This document shows, in pieces, positions 24,501 through 33,944 of a stretch of 49,243 nucleotides of DNA (within the stretch, counting starts at the first letter, position 1; the number at the start of each line of letters is the position of its first letter). The stretch is from an uncultured Bacteroidota bacterium (GTDB lineage: Bacteria > Bacteroidota > Bacteroidia > Chitinophagales > Chitinophagaceae). The stretch spans positions 1 to 49,243 of the forward strand of contig CAMLGR010000012.1 of the NCBI GenBank assembly GCA_946479615.1, written 5' to 3'. Both the position numbers and the translations under genes were made by a program. Below the pieces are notes generated by a model, which saw nothing but the letters and a program-made list of their open reading frames with translations, was not told the origin of the DNA and ran no database searches.

Positions 24501-27017
24501 GCCATCTTTATTCACAGCTACCAATTGAAATTGCACCGGTTGATTAAGCGGATAATAATAGAACCAATCTCTTTTCACACCAAAGAAAACATCCTGGGTG
24601 AATACATCTACCGATGAAGCACGACTGACAGGCCGGCCCGTTTCGTCAAATACAGTAGTATAGAAATTAGTTTGCAGTACGCCTTTGTTGTTATATTCAT
24701 CCGGTACTTTATATAATTCAGAAGCGTTTCCTTCGGCATCTGTCTTACCTTCCTTGACCAGTTTATCAAAAAAACTGTTTTCATTGGCCAGGCTGAAATC
24801 AAAGTCGCTGAATTTTTCGGGGGAGAAATATTTTTGTTTGACCTGTATCTCGGTTTCGTAATTACGATTGGCGGCCGGTGGTCCGAAGAAATTCATCGCA
24901 TTGATCGAAAGCGTGGCCGATTCCCCGGCTTTCAGAAAGTCTTTATTCAATTTGGTATTGACACGGATACGATCCGGTACAAATTCTTCAATGGAGAAGC
25001 TCTTTGATGCGAGTAATACATCAGTCGAGGTATATACTTCCAGTGTATAACTACCGGTGATAGCAGAAGTAGCAATCTCTACACTTCCTTCCACGGAACC
25101 TTCTTCGTTCAGGCTTTTGCGGAAGGAGCGAAGCTCTTTACCATTCGGTAACAGGAATTTTAATTTTAAAGGAACATCGCCGGGAGCTTTCCATTTCCGG
25201 TCGCGTATGATCACGGAAAAATTGACTGTTTCGCCCGGCCGGTAAATATCTCTTTCTGCATATACGAATGCATCAAACCCACTTGGGTTATTCCTTTTTC
25301 CTCCAACTTCAAACCGGGAAGTATTGACACGGGTATTGGTAAAAGGAAGATAGTTGAAATCATCGCCTGTCTTGGCAATGATCATCGCAGGTTTGAATCC
25401 TTTAAAATCTTTTTTGATATAAGGAACCTCAGCCACACCATCTGCATTGGTAGTAGCTGTGCCGATCAATTGGTTATTGGCTGCATATACATTGATGGTG
25501 GCGCCATTGACCGGTCCTGTTGATTTAATGGAATTGGCAAAAACAAAAACCTTATCTTCTCCTTCCTTGGCGATCAATCCCAAATCGGATAGGGAAACAA
25601 AACGGCTGTCTTTTACCCAATAATCTTCGGTAGAGCGGATCATGATATGGTAAATGCCTTTGAACTCCGGTAACCTGTCCTCAAACTGGGAGACATTTAA
25701 TAAGCGGCCACCTGCACTTTTTGGCAAAGAGCGTGTGTCTATTTCTTTCTCAAAGATGACATCGCCCAGCATAGCCCCATTGCTATACGAATCTTCTCTA
25801 TACTCCCCTCCATATTCACCGCCTTCTTCTGAATAACTGGCATAACCGGGTGAATTACCTGATTCCTGGGGATAATAACCATATTGCTGCGCCATTAGCA
25901 GATTGTTCTCATATATTTTGGAGATTACCAGTTTTACCTTGGCTACATTCGTTATCTGTACCTCTATGTTCTTTCCACCGTTTTTGGAAAGATAAACAGC
26001 TTTGTTATTAGTAAAATTGATACCGGCTTCGAGTTCGCCAAATGCGATATTGCCATCATAATCTTCTTTTAATACACCACCGATCTTTCCGCGTAAGCCT
26101 TTTATCACGGTCAGCGCATAACTTTTATCGATATCGAATTTATCACTGCGAATGATAAACCCATTTTCCGATAGCTCTGTTGTATAACCAGGGTCGGGGT
26201 CCAGTTTCAGGAAAGGTTTCAGGCTTTCCGCTGCCAGTTGCTGACTGGTAGTCACACGTACCAATCCTTCTACGCCGTCATGTTCTGCGCTTATGTTTTG
26301 GATAGTGAGTACAAAAGGAGAAGGAATTGACAGGGAAGAGGTGATCGCTTCTTTGGTCGAGTTGCTGCCGCTTTCCGGTTTCAGACCTTTATCGATCGTG
26401 ATCTTTGCTGAAAGATCTTTGTCTTCCTGTTTCAATCCATTGATGCGGATAGAAATTTTGTTATCGATAGAAGTAGTGATGGCTGTATAATCAGCTTTCT
26501 TTCCTTCTACTTCGATAGTGAGTTTATCTTTCAGGCTGGCCGGATCGATTTTATAATTAAAAAAGAGATCGAGCTGTGGTGCGGCTTTATTGCTTCCATC
26601 ATCCTGCAGCATCCATATCACCTGGGAATTATCCAGCGCGAGATCAGGGGTATGAAAACTGATATCGCTACCGCTGGCCACTTTATCATATTTACTGAAT
26701 TTAAGAACAGCTTTTCCTATCCGGGCTTTGTAATTAGTAGCGGGGGCCAGGGGTTGTGCAGGAGAAAATACAAGCTGGTCAGGGCTTTCCCAACGGAACC
26801 GGCCCGGTATTTTTGGTTCAAAGGAAACATAGTCGGAAGAATCCCATACGTTGAGCATGGAATCTTTTACCATAGATTGACTGAAACGAAAGATAAGATT
26901 GCCTAGTTGGGGCACTTCATCTTTCGCATTGGTATAACTTAGTGTGACCGCATTGCGGTTACAGGAGGTTATAAGAATAAGTATTGCAAGAATTGCAAAG
27001 GAGTTCCTGAGGCGCAT
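21582..27017 (-). CDS. Bacterial alpha-2-macroglobulin lipoprotein (YfhM-like)
   Basis: An 1811-residue periplasmic protease trap, taking ATG 27017 as start because MRLRNSFAILAILILITSC is a proper lipoprotein signal; the upstream 29 codons look spurious. It contains MG1/MG2-type beta-sandwich domains, a bait-like central region, the A2M family domain around ISTALPRFLSPGDTVNVPV, and a thioester-domain helical barrel with the motif PYGCTEQT, Cys near residue 1353. The CxEQ thioester is thus intact and should bond covalently to an attacking protease. It is divergent from pbpC at 27314, the classic genetic partner that repairs peptidoglycan, so the pair probably defends the envelope. Confidence 0.93.
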   Translation of the reverse strand: MRLRNSFAILAILILITSCNRNAVTLSYTNAKDEVPQLGNLIFRFSQSMVKDSMLNVWDSSDYVSFEPKIPGRFRWESPDQLVFSPAQPLAPATNYKARIGKAVLKFSKYDKVASGSDISFHTPDLALDNSQVIWMLQDDGSNKAAPQLDLFFNYKIDPASLKDKLTIEVEGKKADYTAITTSIDNKISIRINGLKQEDKDLSAKITIDKGLKPESGSNSTKEAITSSLSIPSPFVLTIQNISAEHDGVEGLVRVTTSQQLAAESLKPFLKLDPDPGYTTELSENGFIIRSDKFDIDKSYALTVIKGLRGKIGGVLKEDYDGNIAFGELEAGINFTNNKAVYLSKNGGKNIEVQITNVAKVKLVISKIYENNLLMAQQYGYYPQESGNSPGYASYSEEGGEYGGEYREDSYSNGAMLGDVIFEKEIDTRSLPKSAGGRLLNVSQFEDRLPEFKGIYHIMIRSTEDYWVKDSRFVSLSDLGLIAKEGEDKVFVFANSIKSTGPVNGATINVYAANNQLIGTATTNADGVAEVPYIKKDFKGFKPAMIIAKTGDDFNYLPFTNTRVNTSRFEVGGKRNNPSGFDAFVYAERDIYRPGETVNFSVIIRDRKWKAPGDVPLKLKFLLPNGKELRSFRKSLNEEGSVEGSVEIATSAITGSYTLEVYTSTDVLLASKSFSIEEFVPDRIRVNTKLNKDFLKAGESATLSINAMNFFGPPAANRNYETEIQVKQKYFSPEKFSDFDFSLANENSFFDKLVKEGKTDAEGNASELYKVPDEYNNKGVLQTNFYTTVFDETGRPVSRASSVDVFTQDVFFGVKRDWFYYYPLNQPVQFQLVAVNKDGSAVGSTAHVTVIKHEYKTVLKKSGSYFRYESQKEDKLMAESNVKISGNSTPYSYIPRSPGDYEVRIYRPGAGSYVSRSFYSYGSWGGNNNSSFEVSTEGNIDIELDKKSYFSGESVNALFKTPFSGKMLVTTETDHVLSYQYVNVTDRTASVDLKLNGDDVPNVYITATLIKPHEVSDIPLTVAHGFQNVKVEEKSRKIAVEIVAKKEVRSKTHQSIKIKAAPGSFVTLSAVDNGVLQISDFKTPDPYSYFYQKKALEVNAFDLYPLLFAEIRASMSSTGGDGELDMSKRVNPMPAKRIKVVSYWSGIKKAGSDGEAEFEFDIPQFSGELRLMAVAYKGESFGASDNTMTVADPIVISTALPRFLSPGDTVNVPVTVSNTTAKATSVSANLKVEGPLKVVGQSTTSVSLNAKSEGRADFRIVADPNISVGKVTVTVNGLGEKFADETEISVRPPSTLQKVTGSGSIAGGSSQKINIGLSDFIPGSTGYELVVGRSPVLELGEHLKYLVQYPYGCTEQTVSAAFPQLYYGDIADLMQLNKTQNKVNANTNIIEAIRKIKMRQLYNGAVTLWDGGGTEDWWATIYSAHFLLEAKKAGFDVDDGLLQTMLVYINTRLKNRELITYYYNRDQNKKIAPKEVAYGLYVLALAGRSNVSSMNYYKAKPEVLALDSRYLLSAAYAVAGDKKSFTAMLPSAFAGEESVAQTGGSYYSDVRDEAISLNALIDVDPGNAQIPLMIKHVAEKLKSRTYLSTQERAFAFLAIGKHARSANQSTATAEIKANGKTVAKVDGGRWRGTMNDLKGTNVEIVTQGSGRLYYFWQAEGISASGAYKEEDNYLKVRKRFYDRFGTPLTGNNFKQNDLIIIGITLERSYSTPIENVVITDLLPAGFEIENPRTKEIPGMDWIKDGSTPTALDMRDDRIHFFVNADYNKQTYYYAVRAVSPGNYKMGPVSADAMYNGEYHSYNGAGMIRITQ

Positions 27018-27313
27018 AAATTGGTTGATTGATTCTGGTATGAAAAGATAAGTTAAAGAAATTTGCTGTAGCAAAAAATTCAATAGCAGATTCTTTTTAA
27101 ACAAAACCTTGTCCGACTTTTGTCAAAAGAAAAAGGTATAGTATTGTTGAAATAGCTAAGGAGGAATGTCTTTGGTTGGCCTGGAAAGATCGTCGTCCAT
27201 AAAATGGCGGGAGATAATTTGACCGAAAATTAATATTATCTGTAAGCTATTTGCAAATCCGTTCCGGTAAATATTTGTTAACTACGTAATAATTGAGTTC
27301 CTGGTTTTTTAGT

Positions 27314-29635
27314 ATGAAGGTCCGAATTACCAAACGTCATATCACCCGTTTCCTGAAAAGGCTGGGCCTGTTTATAGCGGGCTTGTTCCTCCTGTTCCTG
27401 CTGCTGAATATTATTTTCCCTCTTCACGATAAGGTGGAATACTCTACCGTGATCACCGATAACAAAGGCGAAGTAATCAATGCTTACCTCACTTCCGACC
27501 AGCAATGGAGGATGAAAACGGAGTTGCCGGAGATCTCGCCGCTGCTTCGTAAAACGATCATTGCCAAAGAGGATCAATACTTTTATTCCCACCCGGGGGT
27601 GAACCCGCTGGCTATCGGCCGGGCATTTTTCAAGAACCTGTTCCGGATGAAGCGTACCTCGGGCGCCAGTACGATTACCATGCAGGTGGCCAGGGCGCTT
27701 GAGCACCGGCCACGGAATATTTTCAGCAAGATCATCGAGATGTTCCGGGCTTTTCAACTGGAATGGAAATACAGTAAGGACGAGATATTGCAGCTATACC
27801 TCAACCTGGTGCCTTATGGTGGTAATATCGAAGGGGTAAAAGCCGCGTCCCTGCTCTATTTCGGTAAAAGTCCTGATCACCTTTCCCTGGCTGAAATAAC
27901 AGCGCTGAGCATTATTCCTAACCGGCCGTCTACCCTGGTCATAGGAAAGAATAATGCGGGTATCGTGGAAAGCAGGAACCGCTGGCTGCGGAAATTTGCA
28001 GACGAAAAAGTATTTACTCATAAAGAAATCGAAGATGCTATTGCTGAGCCACTGACAGCCAAAAGAGGGGTAGTGCCACATTATATTCCGCACCTGGCTT
28101 ATAAGCTCAAAAAAAGAGGGGATTATTTGATCAATACCAGTATTGATCTGAACACACAGCTGAAAACGGAAAAGATCGTAGAAGATTATGTACGTACCCA
28201 GCGGCTTCGTAATATTAAAAATGCGGCTGTTATTATCATTGATAATAAAACACATAAGGTGATCAGCTATATCGGCTCCTCAGGATTTAATGATAGCACG
28301 GATGGCGGGCAGGTGAATGGCATCAATGCGGTGAGGCAACCGGGTAGTACGTTGAAACCACTGCTGTATGGTATGTGTTTCGATGAGGGTCTTCTTACAC
28401 CCAAAACAGTGCTGACGGATGTTGCAGTCAATTATGAGGGCTATGCTCCGGAAAACTACGATCAGCATTTCAATGGGTATGTAACGGTGGAGTATTCGCT
28501 GGAGCATTCATTGAATATACCGGCTGTAAAAAGCCTGAAGATGCTGGGGTATGAAAAACTGATCCGTAAGTTATCCAGTTGCGGGTTTAAGCAAATAGAG
28601 AAGGATCAGCGTAAACTCGGGCTTTCTATGATCCTGGGGGGGTGCGGTACTACCCTGGAAGAGCTGGCGGGCCTGTTTTCCAGTTTTGCCAATGATGGAT
28701 ATTATGTACCTCCTTCCTATACACAGGGAGATATGCCTTACCGTAAAATGTCGGTGATAAGCCCTGCGGCTAATTATATGATCAACGAGATCCTTTCCAG
28801 GGTCAACCGCCCGGATTTTCCGCTTAACTGGACAGCGACCGAACGTATGCCGAAGATTGCCTGGAAAACGGGCACCAGCTATGGCAGAAGGGATGCCTGG
28901 AGTATCGGGTATAATAAAAATTACACGGTAGGGGTATGGGCTGGCAATTTTTCCGGTGTGGGAGTGGCCGGCCTGAGTGGAGCAAATGTAGCAACGCCGT
29001 TGTTGTTCAGGATTTTTAATACGATCGATTATGATAGCGATGAAGAGTGGTTCCCCAAACCGGAAGATTGCGATATCCGGCAGGTATGCAGTGAAACAGG
29101 AATGGTGCCGGGAGAGCATTGCACAAATGTGGTTACTGATTATTTTATACCATTGATATCATCAACTCAAACCTGCAACAATTACCAGGAAATAATGATA
29201 AGCCCGGACGAAAAGATCTCATATTGTAAAAGCTGTGCACCTGAAGTGGGGTATAAAAAGAAATGGTACAAGATCGTTGAACCCGATATGCAGGCCTGGT
29301 ATACTGAGAACCGCGTAGCTTACCAGCAAATACCACCACATAATCCTGACTGCGAACTGATCTTTAAAGGAAGTGCGCCATCCATCGTATCGCCAGCCAA
29401 TGGTTCGGAATACCTGATCAGTAAAAAAGACCCGGAACCCTTACAATTATCCTGTAAGACAGCTAATGATGTAACAAGGGTGTATTGGTATATCAATAAT
29501 AAATTCTATAAAAGCTGCAACGCCGGGGATAAGCAATTTTTTGTGCCCGATGAAGGTCCTGTCAAAATATCCTGTACCGATGATAAAGGAAGGAACAGGG
29601 AAGTAAAGATCACGGTAAAATATGTAAACTTATAA
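27314..29635 (+). CDS. pbpC: Penicillin-binding protein 1C
   Basis: A bifunctional peptidoglycan glycosyltransferase/transpeptidase of 773 residues (ATG 27314; a TTG at 27293 would add seven). It has a short cytoplasmic tail and one membrane anchor (FIAGLFLLFLLLNIIF). The GT51 domain carries the catalytic Glu in IAKEDQYFYSHPG (near 85) and SGASTITMQVAR. The transpeptidase has the SxxK serine in PGSTLKP (near 344), SxN in EHSLNIPA and KTG in AWKTGTSYGRRDAW. A PBP1C-specific C-terminal domain ends the protein (about 690-773). It is divergent from the alpha-2-macroglobulin gene. Its stop is one base from the stop of the convergent permease gene. Confidence 0.95.
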   Translation: MKVRITKRHITRFLKRLGLFIAGLFLLFLLLNIIFPLHDKVEYSTVITDNKGEVINAYLTSDQQWRMKTELPEISPLLRKTIIAKEDQYFYSHPGVNPLAIGRAFFKNLFRMKRTSGASTITMQVARALEHRPRNIFSKIIEMFRAFQLEWKYSKDEILQLYLNLVPYGGNIEGVKAASLLYFGKSPDHLSLAEITALSIIPNRPSTLVIGKNNAGIVESRNRWLRKFADEKVFTHKEIEDAIAEPLTAKRGVVPHYIPHLAYKLKKRGDYLINTSIDLNTQLKTEKIVEDYVRTQRLRNIKNAAVIIIDNKTHKVISYIGSSGFNDSTDGGQVNGINAVRQPGSTLKPLLYGMCFDEGLLTPKTVLTDVAVNYEGYAPENYDQHFNGYVTVEYSLEHSLNIPAVKSLKMLGYEKLIRKLSSCGFKQIEKDQRKLGLSMILGGCGTTLEELAGLFSSFANDGYYVPPSYTQGDMPYRKMSVISPAANYMINEILSRVNRPDFPLNWTATERMPKIAWKTGTSYGRRDAWSIGYNKNYTVGVWAGNFSGVGVAGLSGANVATPLLFRIFNTIDYDSDEEWFPKPEDCDIRQVCSETGMVPGEHCTNVVTDYFIPLISSTQTCNNYQEIMISPDEKISYCKSCAPEVGYKKKWYKIVEPDMQAWYTENRVAYQQIPPHNPDCELIFKGSAPSIVSPANGSEYLISKKDPEPLQLSCKTANDVTRVYWYINNKFYKSCNAGDKQFFVPDEGPVKISCTDDKGRNREVKITVKYVNL

Positions 29636-29636
29636 A

Positions 29637-32312
29637 TCATTCATTCCGTAAAGAATTTACAGGATTGGATATAGCTGCTTTTATAGCCTGGAAACTTACC
29701 GTGATAATAGCAATACATACAGAAAGCAGGCCCGTAACTACAAAAACCCAGGCACCGATGTTTACGCGATAAGGATATTGCTTCAGCCAGTTATGCATGA
29801 CCCACCAGGCGAGTGGAGAAGCAATGATAAAAGAGATTATCACCAGTTTCAGAAAATCTTTGGATAATAAAGAGGTAATAGCAGTAACGGAAGCGCCGAG
29901 TACCTTTCGTATTCCTATTTCTTTAATCCGGCTTTCTGCCATATAAGCGGCGAGACCGAACAGACCCAGGCAGGAAATGAAAATGGTTAGGCCTGCAAAC
30001 AAAGTAGCGAGTGTGGCCGTATGTTGTTCATCGGTAAACTTTACAGCATAAGATTCGTCTACAAAGAAGAATTCGACCGGATAATCGGGATTATATTTTT
30101 TAAGAATACTCTTGATAGTTGCCAGGTTGGCTTTTGTTGAATTTTTATTATTCAACTTGAATGTAACAGTGCCAAACCATGTTTTTAAATTGCCTGGTCC
30201 CTGGATGATCATCGGGAAAAGCGGTTGATAAGGGGTGCCGGGAATAAAATCTTTTACAACTCCAACTACATGCCAGAAACCATCATTGCTTTTAACGATC
30301 TGCCCGATAGGATTTTTAAAACCCATTTCTTTTACGGCTGTTTCGTTCAGCATGATCGCAGTGGAATCGGTAGGATACATGATATCATCGATATCCCTGC
30401 CGGCAATCATTTTTAATTGTAATGTTTTTACAAAAGTATTATCAGTATAATACCTGATAAAAAATGTTCTTTTAGCAGGGTCTTTTCCTTCCCATTTATA
30501 ACTATCATTCATCTGCCATATTTCTGTAACAGGAGAATTAGTACGGGTAATACTGGTAACAGCCCCGCTATTGATGATCTCATTCCTGATAGGGGTATAA
30601 TTCTTTTCAATATCTCCTTTCACAAAAATATAAGCAAGATCATCCCTGTTATATCCCGAATCCCTGTGTCTTGCATGATTGACCTGGTTGTAAATGATGA
30701 TCGTGCATATGGTAAGGATAATGGCAAAAGTGAATTGCAGTACCACCAGTATTTTACGGGGAGTAACCAGGGCATTTACTCCCTTGAAACTTCCTTTTAG
30801 CACACGTATCGGTTTGTAGGCCGATAAATAAAAGGCAGGATAGCTGCCGGCGAGGATGCCGGTAAATAAAATAAAACCAATAGCCGCCATCCAGAAATTA
30901 AGATTGTGATAAGGGATGTATAATTGCTTCCACATGATCTTATTGAACCAATCGAGACTTAGTTGCACCAATACCAGCGCAATAGCTCCTGCCAGGAAGG
31001 AGATGAGGATTGATTCACCAAGGAATTGCCATACGAGTGAACTTTTTCCAGCTCCTGATACTTTGCGGATGCCTACTTCCCGAGCGCGGTTTACACTTCT
31101 TGCCGTACTCAGGTTCATATAATTAATACAGGCGATCAGGAGAATGAATGCAGCAATGATCCCAAACATTCTGACTGTACCGATCATTCCGCCTGTGATC
31201 TTTCCATTATCAAATTCAGACCATAATCGCCATTTACGCATGGGGTGCAGGAATGCTTTGTAATCTATATCCGAATGTTGTTTAAAAATATTCTCTATCC
31301 GCGCATCGAATGCTTTTTCAGTGACACCCTTTTTTAATAGAACATAGGTTTGTACAATACTGATCTCGCCCCAGTTGGGATTATCCCATCCAATCTCTTT
31401 CATATAACTGAAAGGAACGAGGTAGTCGAAATCGAAGCGTGTATTATTGGGCGCCGGTTTCATGACACCGGTTACGGTAAATAATACATTGCTATCGATC
31501 CGGATCACTTTACCCATCGCTTCTTCATCACCAAACATTCTTTTGGCCAGTTTATCGGAAAGAACAATCGAATGGGGACCGTTAAGGGCTGTATTGGGAT
31601 TTCCCTGTTGCATAGGGAGTGAGAACATGGTAAGAAATCCGGGATCTGTGAGAAAACCATGTGTTTGTATCCTCTGCTCACCGATCTTTAATATAAACGC
31701 GGCAACCCAGTTGGTGCGAACCATTTGTTCTACTTCCGGGTGTTCTTCTTTTAATACCGGTCCCATTACCATGGGAGTACTGTTCCATACATTTACTTTG
31801 CCATCTACGACCATGCTGTTAAACACCTGGTAGATCCTGTCTTTTTTTGAATGGAACTGGTCGTAACTTAATTCATTTTGTATCCAGAGAATTATCAATA
31901 CGGCGCTGGCCATACCTATGGCGAGACCTATGATATTAATGGCAGAAAATCCTTTGCGACGCATTAATCCCCGCCAGGTAAGTTTCAGGTAATTGGAAAA
32001 AACGCCATTGCGAAAAGGATAAATGATGCGGCTTTTTTGTTCCGTGATTTTTTGTTTGCCTGTTTGAGCGGCAGGAGCTTCTTCTTTATTCTCCCGCATG
32101 ATCAATCTTGCGGCTACGCGTTTGAAAGATTCATCGAGTTCTTTATGTTCGGCGGCAGGAAGTTTATCAAGATCGCTTATGATCTCCGCATCGAAACCAA
32201 ACTCGGGGTTGTTTTTTATAAGCTGTTCCAGTTCGCGTAACTCTTCTTCGCTGGCTTCGTTAGCCAGTTTTTTTCCCAGTAAACGCCATATGCGGTTCTT
32301 ATCTCCAGGCAT
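29637..32312 (-). CDS. ABC transporter permease with N-terminal prefix domain (MacB/FtsX type)
   Basis: An 891-residue permease. The first 95 residues are a soluble helical prefix (MPGDKNRIWRLLGKKLANEA, then SEEELRELEQLI), reminiscent of anti-sigma N-termini and known in Bacteroidota as a permease prefix domain. Two FtsX/MacB permease halves follow: a TM near residues 123-145 (INIIGLAIGMASAVLIILW) with a large periplasmic domain and three TMs, then the same again to the C-terminus (LGLFGLAAYMAESRIKEIGI, then RKVLGAS). Such proteins export peptides, lipids or antimicrobials together with a separate ATPase, which is not present here. A TATGTTTG -7 box lies upstream at 32370. Confidence 0.9.
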   Translation of the reverse strand: MPGDKNRIWRLLGKKLANEASEEELRELEQLIKNNPEFGFDAEIISDLDKLPAAEHKELDESFKRVAARLIMRENKEEAPAAQTGKQKITEQKSRIIYPFRNGVFSNYLKLTWRGLMRRKGFSAINIIGLAIGMASAVLIILWIQNELSYDQFHSKKDRIYQVFNSMVVDGKVNVWNSTPMVMGPVLKEEHPEVEQMVRTNWVAAFILKIGEQRIQTHGFLTDPGFLTMFSLPMQQGNPNTALNGPHSIVLSDKLAKRMFGDEEAMGKVIRIDSNVLFTVTGVMKPAPNNTRFDFDYLVPFSYMKEIGWDNPNWGEISIVQTYVLLKKGVTEKAFDARIENIFKQHSDIDYKAFLHPMRKWRLWSEFDNGKITGGMIGTVRMFGIIAAFILLIACINYMNLSTARSVNRAREVGIRKVSGAGKSSLVWQFLGESILISFLAGAIALVLVQLSLDWFNKIMWKQLYIPYHNLNFWMAAIGFILFTGILAGSYPAFYLSAYKPIRVLKGSFKGVNALVTPRKILVVLQFTFAIILTICTIIIYNQVNHARHRDSGYNRDDLAYIFVKGDIEKNYTPIRNEIINSGAVTSITRTNSPVTEIWQMNDSYKWEGKDPAKRTFFIRYYTDNTFVKTLQLKMIAGRDIDDIMYPTDSTAIMLNETAVKEMGFKNPIGQIVKSNDGFWHVVGVVKDFIPGTPYQPLFPMIIQGPGNLKTWFGTVTFKLNNKNSTKANLATIKSILKKYNPDYPVEFFFVDESYAVKFTDEQHTATLATLFAGLTIFISCLGLFGLAAYMAESRIKEIGIRKVLGASVTAITSLLSKDFLKLVIISFIIASPLAWWVMHNWLKQYPYRVNIGAWVFVVTGLLSVCIAIITVSFQAIKAAISNPVNSLRNE

Positions 32313-32369
32313 AGATATTTATTAGTCCAGAAGGCGTTGCCTGGTTCAAAGATGTGTATTTCATACTAG

Positions 32370-32377
32370 CAAACATA
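32370..32377 (-). promoter_or_regulatory. Candidate -7 promoter box of the permease gene
   Basis: On the minus strand it reads TATGTTTG, matching TAnnTTTG. The nearest TTG is 23 bases upstream and the nearest TTTG 27, so only the -7 element is convincing. It would give a leader of about 54 bases, the same as for the OmpA-like gene. Confidence 0.4.
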
Positions 32378-32446
32378 TTGTTGGTCATCCTGGTTTTCTG
32401 CAATCAAATGTCTGGTTATGATTTGGAAACAGGATCATAAAATCCG

Positions 32447-33805
32447 TTAAATTTTTTCTGCAGCCTCTTCCCCCGTATTAATCGCTCCTTCCATAAATCC
32501 CTGCCAGTCGGCCAGGTGCTCCCCGGCAAAATGGGTGTGTATATGCGATCGTTGTAGAATGGGTCTTAATCGAAACCATTGTCCTTTCCCATAGAGGGCA
32601 TACGAGCCATAGGAATAAGGATCATTACCCCAGTAATAATTGGTTTGTTTTTCCAGCAGGCTTTTTACATCACCAAAATAGGGTTGCAGGGTTTGCTGGA
32701 TCATATCAGCGCGCCATTCATCTGTTTGATTGGCTACGACGGCAGCTTTATCACCGATAGTGTAAGAGATCAGCACTCCTTTGGCAGAAGGTTGATTCTT
32801 CGTAGCATTATAAAAATAATGTGGTAATTGATCCGTGATCATATCAAAACTCTCATCCTTCCAGAACTTCTCTTTAAAAAGCAAAGGGTTTTTATTGATC
32901 CGGGCATATTGTAATTCATTCAATGCATTTGCCTGGTCGGTTGGTAGTCCGGGTTCCCATTTTATTTTTTTAACAGCGAAAGTGGGGGCCGTACAGATCA
33001 GTTTATCAGCGGTAAATGATTTCCCATTTTCGCAATATACTTTTACACCTGTTTTATCCTGGACGATACGTTGTACACGGTGTTCAAGATGAATATTCTC
33101 TTCACCGATAGCAGCAGCCATTTTTTTGGCAAGTATGCTATTGCCGCCTTTAATTTTCAGATCCATTTCATTCTTTTCACTGCTTTCGGCATATTCGGCC
33201 AGTGCAGCAAAAGCGGATACGTTGCGGATCGTTTCTCCAAAATCAGTACTATCGAATAATTCGCGGATATCAAGGTCTCTTCCTTCGCAGCCGTTATTGA
33301 CCAGGTATTGCCACCAATCGGTCTTATCAAGTTTTAATTTATCAGGTCCGGTAAGTTTTTCATAGTTAGCAATAAGGGATTGAAATTTTTTCTTCCAGTC
33401 TTCACTATAATCCCATTCCCCGCTTTTATAATATTTTCCCTGGTAAATAAGATGAGAATTGAACTGGTTATTAAGAAGGTCAAGTCCGAATTCATTACAC
33501 ATATTCTGCAAACGGGTATGTGAGTTTCCTACCCATTCGGCGCCGAGTTCGATAGTCAGATTTTCGGAGGGGTCCATAGGATAAGAAAATACACGGCCAC
33601 TGATACGATTCCGTGCTTCAAGGATGATGACGTTTATATTTTTCTTATGCAGGTAATTGGCGGCAGCCAGACCTGAAAATCCAGCACCTATAATAATGAT
33701 GGTTGGCTTTTTACCGATAAAAAATTTTCCAAATGAAGAAGTGGTAAATAACAAACCACCGGCGGCGAGAGAAGTATGTTTGATGAACTGCCTGCGTGAA
33801 GTCAT
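32447..33805 (-). CDS. Tat-exported flavin monoamine oxidase family protein
   Basis: A 452-residue FAD-dependent amine oxidase. It begins with a twin-arginine signal (MTSRRQFIKHTSLAAGGLLF), so it should be exported folded with its cofactor. The dinucleotide-binding motif IIGAGFSGLAAANYL is near 38-52 and is followed by VIILEARNRISGRV, as in monoamine oxidases. C-terminal FAD-contacting segment: HFAGEHLADWQGFMEGAINT. The substrate could be an amine or an amino acid; neighbours give no hint. The gene stands alone on the minus strand between the permease and a DUF2807 gene. Confidence 0.9.
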   Translation of the reverse strand: MTSRRQFIKHTSLAAGGLLFTTSSFGKFFIGKKPTIIIIGAGFSGLAAANYLHKKNINVIILEARNRISGRVFSYPMDPSENLTIELGAEWVGNSHTRLQNMCNEFGLDLLNNQFNSHLIYQGKYYKSGEWDYSEDWKKKFQSLIANYEKLTGPDKLKLDKTDWWQYLVNNGCEGRDLDIRELFDSTDFGETIRNVSAFAALAEYAESSEKNEMDLKIKGGNSILAKKMAAAIGEENIHLEHRVQRIVQDKTGVKVYCENGKSFTADKLICTAPTFAVKKIKWEPGLPTDQANALNELQYARINKNPLLFKEKFWKDESFDMITDQLPHYFYNATKNQPSAKGVLISYTIGDKAAVVANQTDEWRADMIQQTLQPYFGDVKSLLEKQTNYYWGNDPYSYGSYALYGKGQWFRLRPILQRSHIHTHFAGEHLADWQGFMEGAINTGEEAAEKI

Positions 33806-33897
33806 AAGCGGTTATCCTTTTAATAATACAGCTCTAAGTTCATCATTTTGCGGTAACGAACCAATCTGTTTGGCAAAGAAAGTGGGTTGGATCATGT

Positions 33898-33922
33898 AAA
33901 AAGCCCTCACAAGAGGGCTTTT
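33898..33922 (-). terminator. Intrinsic terminator after the DUF2807 gene
   Basis: AAAAGCCCTC/GAGGGCTTTT with a four-base loop, followed on the minus strand by a T-tract. It lies 23 bases beyond the stop of the DUF2807 gene; the symmetric T/A flanks make it potentially bidirectional. Confidence 0.8.
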
Positions 33923-33944
33923 ATGAAATACCAGTGATTATAGC

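Noticed and set aside
27018..27104. Extended N-terminus of the alpha-2-macroglobulin gene
   Set aside because: The 29 extra residues would bury the lipoprotein signal that begins at ATG 27017.
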